The notes beneath the pieces are model-generated. The model was not told the origin of the DNA. It made no database searches and saw only the letters and a program-made list of their open reading frames with translations. Source: Gentiana macrophylla (taxonomy: Eukaryota > Streptophyta > Magnoliopsida > Gentianales > Gentianaceae). From it: 64,000 nt of DNA. Position numbers and translations under genes: made by a program. Each line of letters opens with the position of its first letter. Positions within the stretch are counted from its first letter, which is position 1. The stretch spans positions 66,627,383 through 66,691,382 of the forward strand of contig CM047805.1 in NCBI GenBank assembly GCA_026214975.1, written 5' to 3'. Below, in pieces: positions 10,220 to 23,010 of the stretch.

Positions 10220-10680
10220 TCTAAAGCAGATGAGACATATCTCCCAATTTCACACCCACCAAACTCTTATCAATGACATTAAATGCCACACGACCTGGTA
10301 AACTGATCAGCAAAGTTGTCGGTTCAAGGCAATCTTTTAGGACCGAAACGTCGCCTCTATGCCCGGTCTGTCTGATCAGGTGGTACTCTCTCTCAATATG
10401 CTTTTGACCTCTTGTGACTGCGAAGATCATTTTCATGAGCTACCTCTCAACTGTTTTCACAGTAAAACGGTATCGGCTCAACGAGACCTGCAATCCCTTC
10501 CCTATCCAACAAAGAACTTCTCAAGCCACACTGCCTCTTTAGCTGCTCCCAAAGCTGCTATGTATTTGACTAATAGAGTCAAATTGGCCGTGCTGGATTG
10601 CTCCAGACTCTAGCTCCATCACTATGAGTAAACACCGAGGCCGGGATCGACTTACGATAACCCTTAATCCGACTGAACGT
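10220..10680 (-). pseudogene. Copia RNase H, decayed
   Basis: Minus-strand translation, across frames, gives RIVDYTDSDVQSD (the D-x-D-F/W of copia RNase H), then KYIAALGAAKEAVWLEKFF (the E-A-E-Y-I helix, with the catalytic Glu lost), YCENS, RSHKRSK and KHIEREYHLIRQ, then a C terminus ending DMSHLL. This matches the C-terminal third of copia pol, which degrades RNA in RNA:DNA hybrids. At least five stops and two frameshifts are present. Confidence 0.75.
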
Positions 10681-12239
10681 CGGAATCAGTGTAGTCAACA
10701 ATACGCAGGTTTGCACCCGAATATACAAGCATATTATTCCTTGTTCTCTAAAGAACTTGAGGATGCACTATACTGCTACTCAGCATCTGAATCATTGATT
10801 CGACTGTTATTGTCTTTTAATAACCTGACTTTCTCTATCCAAAAGAGATTCTATTTCATTTTCTCTTTATCCAAAGACTAAGAAAATTATTCCGTGAGGG
10901 GTTGGGTAGGAAACCTCTCATTGAATTTTTGCATATGAAAACGCATTATCATTTTAACCAATAAGATGGATGAGATAGGGCCAACAACTTGTTCTCATGA
11001 ATTCAACCGAATCGATTTCTAAGAATATAGTCCACTTCCCTAATTCAGAGAAGTTTGGATCGTCAGTTCCTGACTTCAGATAACACACCCATGTTGTTCA
11101 CAACTGTTTCAGTGTTATCATTACGAACACCAATATGCATTACTTTACCAACATTGATACTCTGTCTACGAAAGACTTATCAATATTCTGGTCAAGCCCA
11201 CACATTTCAAAACATGTGTCTTTTAATGACCTAGAGGGTTGCTTAATCCACCAATGGATACAAGAATTAGCAGTCAATCTGCTATTGGCTTTAAGCTAAA
11301 AACCCTTCTGTTCCGAATGAATTTAAGCTCCGTTGTACTACAAGAAAGTTTTAGGGCATCACCCCTGGTAATCTTTCTGCTTTTCAGAGAGTCAGGCGAG
11401 GCTGAATGGTGAGAGGGTTTTAGGGCATCACCCCTGGTACTTCTCTGGGAATTACCCCTAGACCACTTGGCTTTGCTTTGAAAGTTAAACTTTCTCATTC
11501 ATTCGACTCTTTTCTCATAGATCCAATTTCTCCCACTGGGCCTGAGACACTCAGGTGGTTCTACAAAAGTGTTAACAGAAGTGGAGTACCAAAACTCCAT
11601 TTACAGGTTTTTGGCTTTAAACCAACCTCTATTTATCAGAATCCTAGACAGTCCTACCAGAGGACCATAGGTTATCAACCACCCCCAACAGACTGTAAAT
11701 TATGCATAATCACAGTGAGTCAATGGGTAAACCATACTCCCACTGCATTTGGGTGTTTCGATATTCTAACCTGGTGTAGTAGTATTTATCAGCATAACCC
11801 TCAACAACCAATGTTGGATGTGGTCTGATTGAATCATATAGTAACTCCTTGAGTAACATTACTTAAGGTCCAAGGTTGTTATTTAAACATTCTTTCAGAA
11901 AAGGCTGTGACAGTATAACCGTCACTACCCGATCTTAAGAATCTTATATCTAACTTTTACTCATTGCATTAAGATATTTCATGATCAGTCACCATCTGAA
12001 CGTGTATGCAAAATCTCTAGTCCTACCTTCAAGCATAAATGCTAAATGCCTCTATTTGCGGAATTGGAGTGGATTTACTTCACTTATTATCCACAAATTC
12101 ATAAGAATCTTCTAGGTAGACTTCTCGGTATTACATAATAATGTATACCATTATTTTGTAGTCAATATCATAATTGAGTTAAGTAGTGTAATGTAGCATA
12201 TCAATAACTGTACAAGGCAATACATTGTTTATCCTTTCA

Positions 12240-12640
12240 GTGAAATCGTTTCACTCGGAGGTAGGCCAAGCATCAGTGTCAAAACCATGCCATAGCCTAT
12301 ATCTGAGCAGGGAATACTCATTTCTCTTGTAATATCAGAGATTCCTCCAAATATTTAGATAAACTAATCGGCGTTTTGAGTAGTCATTAGACAAATTGTC
12401 TACCACTCAAAACCTTACACTAGCTTGTATCTTTCATACGACCCCGAAGGTCAATATGAACAAGCTGTGATACATCTTCATCTCTATTACCTTTTACTAA
12501 TTGAAAAGGTTACTTAGTCATTTTTCCTTTGAGATAGTGTTCTTAGACTGGGAGATAGGAATCACCCTTAGCCAGTCTTAAGATCTTATCTTTAGGATAT
12601 ATGCACTAAACAATACATGCTGAAGAATCGTTTATCTTAA
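12240..12640 (-). pseudogene. Copia GAG-pre-integrase and integrase remnant
   Basis: One minus-strand frame reads LKGKMTK, a stop, PFQLVKGN, then SQLVHIDLRGRMKDTS, matching C-L-x-G-K-M-T-K-x-P-F...L-x-L-V-H-x-D-x-x-G-P of copia integrase. The first catalytic Asp is present. The following Y-F-x-T-F-x-D-D-x-S-R motif survives only as a broken NDYSKRR. The second and third catalytic residues cannot be found. Confidence 0.6.
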
Positions 12641-14004
12641 TACGGAAACCAATTGTCTAAATAGTTAATGACGTGCTATATATACCTTTTCAGCATTACT
12701 TAGTGGTTCTGACTTTATCAAACAAAAGTGCGAGTCTCATAATCGTATACAAATGTCATATTAACTTTCTATAAGGCAACTATGTAATCGACGTGAAAGT
12801 GAATCTATTTGTTCCAACGAATCTGAGGATATAAATTAAATTTCTGCGATATTCAAGGATTAAAAACTGAAATTTATTTCCTTATATCACTCCCACTATC
12901 TTAGTTGAAATAACTGCCCGTTGTCTACTCTTCATCATGAATGCCCAGCTACCTTGTTCTTACAAAAGAACTTTATCTTCTGAGTCAATTTACTCGGTTA
13001 AGAAAGTCTCTAAGGATTCATAGGTTAGTGATCCGAATCACTTTCTTTATCCTATATTTTCTTTTATTAATATTTCGGTTTAGCCTTTAACTTATTTAGT
13101 TTAGATGACTTGCACTTGTAGACATTTACCTTTCCATTCTTGGATTTCTTTAAAGGAAATGTCCGTGAACTAGCAGATCATTTGAGTAGACACTACTCGT
13201 GAATTGTGGGATGTCTAGTGAGATTGATAACAAATCATTCTCGTCATCTTTGAACTAATTTTGTTTTGTCTCTCGTTCAACACAAGTGACAACAGTGACA
13301 TACTTATCAATGTCACTTAAGTTTTTAGACTCAAGAGGAACATCCTCTTCCGAAAAAATTAATTTGCATTCCCGATTTATGAGTTCAACGTTTTTGTTAC
13401 TTTTCCACTTTTACGAAGTCGTTACTAGTCAATTTATCGTATTTAGCAGTTTAGATATATTGAGATGATATGTAGTTGTAAAAAAAATTATGACAGAAAT
13501 ATAAATAAAATCATACACCACAACATATAATAATTTTAGGAATAATAAACATGATGTCATGCATGCAGTTTATCCAACCATTCCAAGGATTTAACCTCAT
13601 ATAATACTGCCGCTGCAGGGTCGGTATCAGCACAATGACGATTAAATTGAGACAATCTCTCACAACAATTAAACAATTAACAATCAGACATCTCCATATA
13701 ATTGTTGATTACCTTTCTTTTTCAGCCAAGATATTTCCAAAAATATCATTGTGAGTGTGACCTACTATTTAAGACCTCAAAGTACGCCCCGAGTATGCCG
13801 CCGCAGTGTCGGTCAATGACTCGACGAGTACCCAAAATCCTATCCTTTTAGAGACCAAGTCTTGAATTTTGATAGGGGTGAAGGCCATCCGCAGGGGGCT
13901 GTAATCAAAGCGGCTCGAGGCATCACCCTTCTCTCACGTACAGTAGAGGCTGTGAGGTCGGTTGTCACCTTCCCCGCTCCCACTCGTTATTTTAAAAATT
14001 AGGT

Positions 14005-14600
14005 AGTCTCATTAGGATTTTAGAATTTTTTAGTAATCCAAAAACAATAGATCATGAATATTTTAAATTAATCCTCCCACTAGTTCATCGGTTTCCAAAT
14101 ACCGTCTAACTAGTGTAACTATAATCATGATTTTCTGATTTTACGGATTTATTAAAATTCTTTGTATAGACACTGCACAATCAAAATTCACCAAAACTTT
14201 ATAATCCTAATACATTAGGAATTTATGAATTTTCTAATAATTCGAAAAACAATAAATCACAAAATTTAAAGCTCCCACTAGTTTATCGGTTCCAGATACC
14301 GTCTAACTAGTGACACTATATTCATGATTTTCCAATTTATCAATTATTTAGAAATATTTCGTGTAAAAATTACACATTTAAAATTCCCATAGAATTTTAT
14401 AGTCTTAATCTTGTCATGATAAAAATTTAGGATCTCAGAATTTATCCAATAATCGAAAACAATAAATCATGAAAATCAATCACCAACTTATCGGTTCAAA
14501 TACCGTCTAGTTAGTGTCCTATTTTTCACAACTTCCCAATTTTTCGGTCATTAAATCATATTTATGTAGACACTAAATAAAAAAAATTCTCAAAGAATTT
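14005..14600. repeat. Three degenerate tandem repeats of about 200 bp
   Basis: Each unit contains (c)aaaaacaataaatca(t/c), then ctcccactagtt(t/c)atcggtt, ataccgtctaactagtg, atcatgattttc and a tagacac-like end. Unit starts lie near 14014, 14215 and 14430. The units are in the leader, near the 5' LTR side, of the minus-strand copia element. Confidence 0.65.
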
Positions 14601-14793
14601 TAGATCCCAAAAACAAATTCACCGAGTAAATTTTTTTTTATCATGTGAATTTTATATCCCGATAAAATTCCATTTCCTTTAATTAATTTAATTTTTATTA
14701 ATCTAAATTAATTATCGTTTTCATACATGTCTAATTAATGCCAATATTAATTTTCTACATGTATGCATATGCTAGGAGTGGAATTCATGAATA

Positions 14794-15361
14794 TGATGCT
14801 GATGGGCCGGCTCCGCCTTCCGGGCCGCTGACCTTCGTATATAGGTGGCCGGGGACCAAAAAGAGAAGGAACGGCCAGGCCCATGCCCCTCGAACACAAC
14901 CATGCCGAAAACGGGCTTTGACAATAGGCCCATCATATGAACATAAGGGTGAGAGATCCGCATGAAGATCTCCACACCGAACGCCTGGAGGCTATGGACT
15001 GACGACCATGACAACCAGTTAAGAATATGGGATGACCACTCGAGGATCCGCGTCGTCTACACTCAGATGCGACTCTAACCGCCTCCGCAGATTCAGTTGT
15101 ACTATGTCCTTAGTTGTAATTATGTTGAATATAAGACGGTCCTTACCCTATAAATAGGGCTCCATATTCCATTCAGAAAGAAAGTTGAATATATGAAAAA
15201 TATGGCAAAACCTTGCCTCCTTTGTATCTCTGTTTACTTTCAGTGCACCACTGCCGGAGCTATTGAGCTCCACCTTACACCACCACTTACATAGACAAAT
15301 CACAGCTAGATATCCACCACCTCACATCCGTTGAACACCCTAGATAATTTCGACGTTATCA
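14794..15361 (+). repeat. 5' LTR of G1
   Basis: It starts TGATGCTG, the same first eight bases as the LTR of the other Tat element (T2), and ends gacgttatCA directly before a tRNA-like primer site. It is GC-rich compared with the flanking copia DNA. A TATA box lies at 15149. The left edge is inferred, because no second LTR is available for comparison. Confidence 0.65.
15149..15157 (+). promoter_or_regulatory. TATA box in the G1 LTR
   Basis: TATAAATAG about 210 bp before the LTR end, followed by the usual ggctcc leader start. This is the likely promoter of the element. Confidence 0.6.
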
Positions 15362-15381
15362 ATTGCCTCCGTTACCGGGAA
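15362..15381 (+). other. Primer binding site of G1
   Basis: TTGCCTCCGTTACCGGGAAA directly follows the LTR. It resembles the TGGCGCCGTTGCCGGGGA primer site of many plant gypsy elements, with several substitutions. Such a site pairs with a tRNA 3' end to prime minus-strand synthesis. Confidence 0.6.
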
Positions 15382-16118
15382 AATCAAGGTTTTTAGCCTA
15401 CCTCCGGCGTACGGCTCATCCACAGTTCCAAGGATATACGGCGGCCCCAGGAAGAGCTCAGTCTTCCCCCAGGCCTCCCTCATGATTTGTTCATCATAAA
15501 GCTCAGCTCTCAACCGTTCACGTCCAGAACCTCATTTCAACGCCAAAATCATCTCAGAATAAGGTAACCTCCCCGATTTCTTGCTCAAAATCACGAGTTT
15601 GCATTTGAATCATCACCTCCCTTATGACTTTTGCGCAAAGAAACTCGTCGGAGTTGGCATTGCACGTTTCCTGACCGGAAATCTACTTTCAGAGCTTTTA
15701 GTTTGTTGTTCGTGACTGTTTATCCATGCAAAAATACTAAGGACATGTGAATCTATTGAGTTTGTTCGTGAGAAGTCGACGCTCTTGACATTTTCACGTT
15801 AGAAAAGGACAAAAGTCATGCTCACTGTTTTGGATGTTACTATAGCGTTATTTTGGTCACCAATTCTGTATAAACTCGAGTTTTTAGATCACGTCAAACA
15901 GAACTCGTGTTTTTGCATTGCATCGTTTCTTTGTATCTGCCAGAAAAGATATACCTGAATCAGTAAGATATTAGGATTTTCGGGGCTTCACGCTTGAAAA
16001 ATCGCTGTTGCTCCTTAAATTTTGATATCCGTACATCGACACCGTCATCGGATCCACCGAAAAAGTCATTTTCGACAACATCCCCGACCCGCCGCCTGGA
16101 CGATCAGATAGTACAGGG
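15382..16118 (+). other. Untranslated leader of G1
   Basis: No ORF of note. This is the leader between primer site and gag, moderately GC-rich. Nothing else is recognised. Confidence 0.55.
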
Positions 16119-17171
16119 TTGGTGAGTGTCAGAACGGTTGAGAGTAAGGGTACTTTTTGGAATTTTGGGCAGACAACTAATCAGAACCTGACACATGGCT
16201 GGGACAAAAGACAGCGCCCTCCAGGAAAGGGGCCCGCACAGGACCCCCTCACAAAAATAACTTGGACGATACGATTCAGAACCCCACCGCAGGTTGGGAC
16301 CGCCTTCCTCCAGAAGAGGGATCAAGACTTAAAGTCGATGCAAGAACTATTTTGAATCAAAAAAGATCAAGGTCTAGGGGCTGCCAGGCGGATTCAGCTC
16401 CAACTTGCCTTCCTCACGCACGCGATAAGAACAGAGAAGGGACCTTGAAACAACACGAGAACAGAAATACGGTCCCGTAAAAAATCCCAGGTAGAGGAAA
16501 CCCCGAGAGCCCAGACCCCTGAGGCAAAAGTAGGATTGGCCTATGCCGTGTGAAACAGGTGTATTTGGCAAACCTACGCCTAGCCGCATGCAATCTTCCC
16601 CTCATGAAGGCTGATGAACAGCTCCCGATCCTATCTGGGCGCGAGGTCGCAGGTCCTTGTATGGATCCGCCGGACCCCATGCGTGAACCAACGAGGATTG
16701 AAATAGAAGGGATTGAATACTCATCAGTGGGCCAAAGGAAGAAGCACGCTCCTGAGAAAAGCATAGAAAGGAGATCGGCACTGGAAAGGTTGCACCATCT
16801 CGAGAAGAGAACTCTACTGCAACACATGGAACCTGTCCGCCAGTAGAGGAATGTCATTCCACGTTATAAGGCCAAAGACCTCCGTGACGCACGACAGATC
16901 ATTAATAATAAAAGAGCAGAGCAAGATATAGAATCGATCTACTGTGCAGATTCAGAAGACGTTATTCATAAAAGGTTGGTTCCCATAAAGCATACCGAAC
17001 CCAACAAGGAATACCGGTTGGAGAAAATAGAAAGAGAAATCTCAGAGTTGAAGAAAGAAAAGCAAGATGAGAAACATGAGCCGACTCAGGGGATCGATGT
17101 TCTCTCAGATGAAATACTGGATTCGCTGCCCTCGATAGCTGTGCAATATTCGTTGTACGTCTATTACAAAG
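16119..17171 (+). pseudogene. G1 gag, N-terminal part
   Basis: Several overlapping open pieces (16119-16355, 16550-16846, 16976-17171) make up a broken Tat-type gag. From about 16866 one frame reads a basic/acidic helical region (LRDARQIINNKRAEQ, then RLEKIEREISELKKEK) and ends in the first half of the conserved capsid motif, SIAVQYSLYVYYK, at the C1 insertion site. The conserved G-T-T-x-P continuation is found at 54047, immediately after the C1 element. Gag forms the virus-like particle. The true start is unclear because of frameshifts. Confidence 0.65.
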
Positions 17172-18548
17172 TGTTAGGAACATTTTATTATGTTTTGATG
17201 ATGGCCATACTAGCTGTTATAGCAAGCCTGAAATAAGTTAGAATTCTCTGTATAGTCTTTACTTAGAGTCTGACATGTTTTATATATTAAGTCAGACAAG
17301 TTTTGTACTAGTTGGTAGGACGGCAAAGTGAAACAAATATTTGGAAAAGTGTGGGTAGCCAAGTACAAGCAGAGAAGCATGAAGACACTATGGTCTGACT
17401 TATAACCAAGGAAGTCTGTGACGACTTTGGATATGTCCAAGTTTTAATTCAGATTTATGAATTACATTGACAAATATGGTGTACATTGATCTCACCCAAA
17501 TCAAGGATCAGTGAAGCACAAGAAGTACTTGAAAGATCAAAGAAAATAGCAAGGCAGTAAACCGGCAGAGTGAAGTAAGCATCGGCTAAGTAAAAGCAGA
17601 GCGGTGAAGGAAAAATCAAGCAGCTAAGACAGAAGAATTACTTAACCATTTGAGGAATGGTCAAGTAAATTTTACTCATTCGAATTTCAAGTGATGAGAT
17701 CAAGCATTAAATGCACAATCGATTAAGGATCAATCAAAGACGGATTTTCTGATAAACGTTGAAGAAAAATCCAATCACTGAAATCAAGGAGAATACAATT
17801 AAGGGGGAATCAAGAATCAAATCAAGGATTATCCTCCACATTAAATAGCCAACGGACGGAAATTCAAATTAAGGATTATCAAGGCTATAAATAGAAAGGC
17901 ATTGACAGAAAAGGAAAAAAAGGATTGAATCTGAGCAAAAACTCTGTCAAAGTGCAAAGCCTTCTATCTGTGCTGAAAAAGAATCATCTAGTGATCAACT
18001 CAAAACTGAGAGCTACAATTCCAACATCAAGCATTGAGATTTATCAACAAGATCTGTGAATCCAATTCACACCAATCAAGAAACTGAATCAGAGTCATCT
18101 GAGAAAGGGTTCTATTTGTGATAGCTGCTGAAGGATTTGTTCCCAAGGAGCAGTGAAATAGACTGAGTCACTGAAGATTCTGAAGTCAGGTAGTGATAGT
18201 CTTGTAGATTGTGAAGCTTGTGTAGCCAAGGACAATCAGGCTATTGTATCTGTGAAAACAATAGTGAATTCCTCCAATCATCACATGAGAATAGTGGATT
18301 AAGGGATTACAACACCCTGAACCACTATAAACCTTTGTGTCAATTTACCTTCAGCAATTTACCTTACTGCATTTATTTCATTGCTTATATTTATATATCT
18401 GTGCTTGCATAATCTACTTTGAAACCACATTTTAAGAAGGGACTTATCCGCTGCCCAAAAGCTTTTAAATATAACAAAAGTTTTTGAAACTGCACTATAC
18501 TCGTTCACCCCCCTCTGACTATAGTTTTACCCTTCTCTGGGACCAACA
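17172..18548 (+). repeat. 5' LTR of C1
   Basis: 1377 bp, from TGTTAGGAAC to ctctgggaccaaCA. It matches 52684-54046 over its whole length, with scattered substitutions and small indels; for example ttaccttcagcaatttacc is longer than in the 3' copy. A TATAAATAG box lies at 17886. The visible differences suggest a moderately old insertion. Confidence 0.93.
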
Positions 18549-18563
18549 ATTTGTATCTAAGCA
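18549..18563 (+). other. Primer binding site of C1
   Basis: ATTTGTATCTAAGCA follows the LTR at once and resembles the initiator-Met site (a)TTGGTATCAGAGC used by most copia elements. Several bases have drifted. Confidence 0.65.
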
Positions 18564-18680
18564 GTGTTTCTTGTATCAGAACCTGTTTAGATCTGATTTC
18601 TGGTAACAAGGAGATCACATATTTTCAAAGTAGTTTTCAAATTTGTGCTTTCTAAATATATATAAATCTTATTTGTACTT

Positions 18681-20273
18681 ATGGATTCCTCAAATTTTAT
18701 ATCTACGGTACCTGTATTTAACGTCAATAATTTTGATGAATATAAAATAAGAATGTTGTCACATCTTGCAGCAACTCATGAGGAGATGCTGGATGTAATC
18801 AATGATGGCCCAATCAAGATCATGACCGTGATAACCACAGGATCAGATCAAGGAAAAGAAATAGACAAACCCAAGAGAGATTGGACCAAGGATGACAGAA
18901 GAAGAGAAAATCTAGATTTTTTTGCAAAAGATATGATATTGAAGACTCTGGACAACAACATTTTCATGAGAATCAAAGATTGCAAAACAGCAAAGGAGAT
19001 GTGGGACAAGTTGGCACTGATCAATGAAGGATCTGAAGCAGTCAAAGAAAATAAATTATCTGTTGCAAAACAGAAATTTGAGAACTTTAAAATGAAGACT
19101 GGAGAATACATTGATCAAATGGACAACATATTCTCAAGCATCATCAGTGAACAGCAGCAACTTGGACACACATAGCCTCAGAAAGAAGTGTGCCTAAAAA
19201 TATTGAGAGGCCTACTTGAAAGATTGAAGATCATTACATCAGTGCTTAGAGGAACAACAAACCTTGCAAACACTGACACATTGACTCTGATGTCTCAGTT
19301 AAAGGCCCATGAATTCGAGTTGAACGGTGAAGACAGTGCACCAGCAGAAGCACACAAGGCCAGTGCACTAGTTGCACCACAGCAAAACAAAACTGCTGAC
19401 TCAAGCAGCAAAGAGACACATGAGCTAAAAGAACAGGTAGCCTTACTAATCAAACATTTTGATAGGTTTAGCAAGAAGAAGCAATTCAAAGGAGGATCAT
19501 CATCAAATAAGAAGTCAAGCACAAGCAAAGACATGAAGTAAAAAGATGATGATTACAGATGCTTCAATTGCAAAAAGAAATGTCACTTCAAGGCTGATTG
19601 CCCTAAAGAAAAAGATGAAGATGAGGATAAGAAGAAGTACAAGACAATTGAGAAAAGAAAAATCAAGAAGGCACTCAAAGCTGAATCCAGCAGTGAAAAG
19701 AATGAAGAATCATCTGAAAATTATTCTGATGATGATGAGACTGACAGCTCAGACAATGAAAAGGCTTACTTATGTCTCATGGCTAAAGAATCAAATGAAA
19801 TTGAGGTAACATCTAGATCATACTCATTATCAAATGCATCCACATCTGACACTGCACAATCTTCTTATCTCCCCTTAGATTCTGCAAATCTAATTCAAAA
19901 TCTCATGAACAAATTTGAAGAAATTCAAGTAAATCATGAAATTCTGGAACAAGAATGTGAGAATCTGAGAAAGGAAAATAAAAGATTAAAGAAAGAACTG
20001 GATGAAATAAAATCTGAACAAACTAGCAAGGAAACTTCTCCAGCTGATCAACAAACCGCAGATGATTACTCATCTGATGTTGAACAATCAGCTAAGAAGA
20101 TTTCCCTGACAGTTAGGGAAACAACAGAATCGCAAAATGCACCAGCTTACAAACCCCTAAAAAGGTTTGGATCCAGATCTGGTCTTGGCTACAACAGGCA
20201 GGATAAGAAAAGAAACAATGGACAACTCAGTTCTGAATCAAAGACCAATCCTGGACCAAAATTCAGAAAATGA
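18681..20273 (+). pseudogene. C1 gag (copia UBN2-type) with zinc knuckle, two stops
   Basis: One frame runs from ATG 18681 to TGA 20271-20273 with only two internal stops (TAG 19173, TAA 19539). Residues 1-200 are a copia capsid-like domain (NNFDEYKIRMLSHL, then AKEMWDKLALINEGS, then GEYIDQMDNIFSSI). Around 19565 it reads CFNCKKKCHFKADC, a C-x2-C-x4-H-x4-C nucleic-acid-binding knuckle in which the usual Gly before His is Cys. A long Lys/Glu-rich tail with a coiled coil (20 kDa region, 19900-20050) follows, as in Sirevirus gag. After 20273 the frame continues with further stops towards protease. Confidence 0.85.
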
Positions 20274-20689
20274 CAGACCATAGTTTCAGCTACTCATCCT
20301 GCACAAGTGGAGTCAAAACCAAGTGTAGTAAAACAGCAGATAAAATCATCAGTCCAGCAAAGAAAAGGCAAATGATTTCAGAATGGTAAGGGAAGACTTT
20401 ATCCCTCTGAGGATGATTGGAATGTAGCACCCTCAAAATATAAGAAGAAACGTTTTCATGCTATGCAACATGTGTTTAGGAAAAGACAACCAAGCCTGGA
20501 CACAAGAAGCATTATGAAAATAAGTTTCCTCCTGCATATTAGAGAGTGAAAAAGGATGCTAATGCACCAAAAAGTAGAGAAAGGTATCAGAATACCTATA
20601 ACAGAAGCATTAGAAGTTATTCTGCCATGCCTTATACATATGAAGTTGATGACTTCAATTATCCAAAGAGAAGATCCTTTGGATACACA

Positions 20690-21007
20690 TTAGGAGTATG
20701 AGGCATGGCTGCTAACAGGAATGGACCCAAACAGTGTTGGGTACTTAAACATAACTAATTTGTTTTGCAGGATGTCTGGTACATAGATAGTGGATGTTCC
20801 AGACATATGACAGGGAACAAAGGATGGCTCACTGACTTTAAAGCTTTTGATGGACCCAAATTTACCTTTGGAGGTAAAGAAAACCCTGGTAAAATTAAGG
20901 GGGAAGGCATAATGCTCAAAAACAAGTTGAAGATTCAAAATGTGGCCTATGTTAAAGGACTGAATTTCAATCTGCTAAGCATCAGTCAATTATGTGACAA
21001 AGGCTAA
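20690..21007 (+). pseudogene. C1 aspartic protease
   Basis: The frame 20765-21007 contains VWYIDSGCSRHMTG, the copia protease active site D-S-G-C-S-x-H-M-T, then FGGKENPGKIKGEG and VAYVKGLNFNLLSISQLCDKG, the conserved C-terminal block. The protease cleaves the gag-pol polyprotein. A TAA at 21005 separates it from the integrase region in the same pol. The upstream part (20274-20764) has stops. Confidence 0.85.
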
Positions 21008-22350
21008 AATGTGCACTTCAACCAGGAAGGATGCAAAGTTATTCACAGCCAAACTAGAACAGTTGTTCTTGCAGGAAAAAGAGAAGACAACATGTACGTG
21101 GTGGATTGGAAGACAGCAAAAGCAGAAACATGTATGCTTGTCAAGAATGAGCAATCAACTAGCTGGATTTGGCATAGAAGATTGAATCACCTAAATTTCA
21201 AGACCATCAACACATTATCAAAGAACAAGTTAGTTGAAGGCCTACCAGAGATCACATTCAATAAGGAAAGTCTCTGTGATGCATGTCAGAAAGAAAAACA
21301 ATTCAAAAGCTCTTTCAAGTCAAAGTCCTATAAATCAACAACAAGAATCTTACATCTATTGCATATGGATCTATTTGGACCAGTCACACCAGTTAGTGTA
21401 AGTGGAAAGAAATATACTCTAGTAGTGGTGGATGAATTCTCCAAATTCACTTGGATCATATTTTTGAACAAGAAAAGAGAGACACTCAAAAAGCTACCAG
21501 ATTTGCTAAGAAGAATAAAATGAAAAAGAACTGAAGATCATCAAGATCAGATCAGACAGAGGCACAGAATTTCAAAATGAAATTATCAGAACCTACTATG
21601 AAGAAAATGGAGTACTGCACCAACTATCAGCAGCAGGGACTCCACAGCAAAATGGTGTAGCAGAAAGAAGAAACAGAACTCTCAAAGAGGTAGCCAGAAC
21701 AATGATTACAGAAGCATGCTTACCAAAGAGGTTTTGGGCTAAAGCAGCAAATACAACATGCTATACACAAATACAGATCAATAATCAACAAACATCATGG
21801 AAAAACTCCATATGAAATATGGAATGGAAAAAAACCTAACATTTCACATTTACACATGTTTGGATCTAAATGTTTTTCTTTAAACGGGAATCAGTTACAT
21901 ACCTTTGATGAAAAAGCTGATGAGGCAATCTTTATAGGATACTCAGACACAAGCAAAGCTTTCAGAGTTCTCAACAAAAGAACTTTGGTGATTAAAGAAT
22001 CAATTCATGTAGTCTTTGATGAGCCAAACACAAATGGTGAAAGCCTCCAAGAACCTGAAGAAGAAGAAGGTCAAAGACAAGTCTATATGAATACAACAAT
22101 ACCAGCCACCATTCTGAATCACAATTTTGGAAATCAAGATGAAACACCAATCAATACAACAGAAGAGGCACCAGCACAAGAACTTGAAGCTGACGCACAA
22201 ACTGAAGTTGTGGAAGCACCAAGTCAAGAACAACTTCAACCTGACCTCAATTGGCTAAGAGATCATCCTGAAGATCAAGTTATTGGAGACATTCACACAG
22301 GAGTCAGAACCAGAAGACAACTGGAGAATATGTTAACATGTTTTCTATCA
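21008..22350 (+). pseudogene. C1 GAG-pre-integrase and integrase
   Basis: 21011-21523 gives the H-H-C-C zinc region (IWHRRLNHLNF...LCDACQKEKQ) and HMDLFGPVTP with the first catalytic Asp. A frameshift and stop follow at about 21524. The next segment in another frame has RSDRGTEF (second Asp) and GTPQQNGVAERRNRTL (catalytic Glu), so all three D,D,E residues survive across the break. 21856-22350 is the C-terminal region with MFGSKCFSLN and an acidic spacer leading to RT. The integrase inserts cDNA into the genome. Confidence 0.85.
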
Positions 22351-22469
22351 CAAACGGAACCTAAAACAATAGATGATGCAGTTCAAGATGCTGATTGGAT
22401 TACAGGTATGCAAGAAGAACTACATGAATTTGAAAGAAATGAGGTCTGGGGACTTGTTGACAGACTAGA
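22351..22469 (+). pseudogene. C1 reverse transcriptase, 5' piece before the X insertion
   Basis: The frame reads IDDAVQDADWITGMQEELHEF and NEVWGLVDRLD, the start of copia RT (A-x-x-D-x-x-W-x-x-A-M-x-E-E-L). It is cut at 22469 by element X; the target duplication CTAGA is 22465-22469. RT resumes after 33550 in the same frame with ANIIGTKWVFRNK. Confidence 0.85.
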
Positions 22470-22980
22470 TGATATAAACCGAATCTCGTAGGATCGTTGA
22501 TTAAAGCACAACAAACGATTCAGCTTTGAAAAGTATATTTTTATGGCTTTTTGAGTATATATAACGAAAATAACAAAAGGATATGTAAATACTCCATCTC
22601 AGAATATTTACTACGGTGATCCCATGTCAGGAACACCAACCAATTACCCCGTCTCAGGATAATCGAAAGAAGTCCAATCTATGAAAACTTCTTGAAAGAA
22701 ACCCAATCTCTGAAAGTTTCTTATGATGAAAATTCAATCTCTGAATTTCAACCAAAATAGTTTTTTGATTCAATAATAAGCTACCTATTCAAATACAAGG
22801 AAATGCCTTATATAGGCTACAGACTCCAAGTCCAATTGTCATTTTAGCAATGTGGGACAAAATAACAATAATTAAAAATAATAATAAATATAAAAGACAA
22901 TTAACCAATGTGAGACAATAAAAGACTAATTAAAAGACTAAATAAAAGACTCAATCTTCCTCTTGAATTTGGCTACATCA
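22470..22980 (-). repeat. 3' LTR of element X (left in the window)
   Basis: 511 bp from TGATATAAACC to GGCTACATCA. It is nearly identical to both halves of the right LTR. The minus strand has a TATATAAG box (22807-22814 on plus). A run of short caatctctgaaa repeats lies at 22675-22750. Confidence 0.9.
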
Positions 22981-22994
22981 TTCCCTCCCGCTTC
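22981..22994 (-). other. Polypurine tract of X
   Basis: On the minus strand GAAGCGGGAGGGAA directly precedes TGATGTAGCC, the start of the 3' LTR. This is the expected plus-strand primer. Confidence 0.8.
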
Positions 22995-23010
22995 AAAAGG
23001 ATTCGTCCTC

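Larger units (their letters stand above)
10074..14793 (-). mobile_element. Decayed Ty1/copia internal region (layer 0 of the nest)
   Basis: Read on the minus strand from high to low coordinate, this holds a repeat-rich leader (13500-14750), an unrecognisable gag stretch, gag-pre-integrase and integrase remnants (12240-12640), a probable RT fragment with HCDYA near 11720, RNase H (10220-10680), then the polypurine tract and LTR. That is normal copia order. Every domain carries multiple stops and frameshifts, so this is the oldest layer. Element G1 interrupts it at 14794. The 5' LTR is not seen on the other side of G1 with confidence. Confidence 0.7.

Noticed and set aside
10083..11828. Plus-strand ORFs in the layer-0 copia element
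   Set aside because: The minus strand of the same stretch carries recognisable copia pol motifs; the plus-strand frames are antisense to it.
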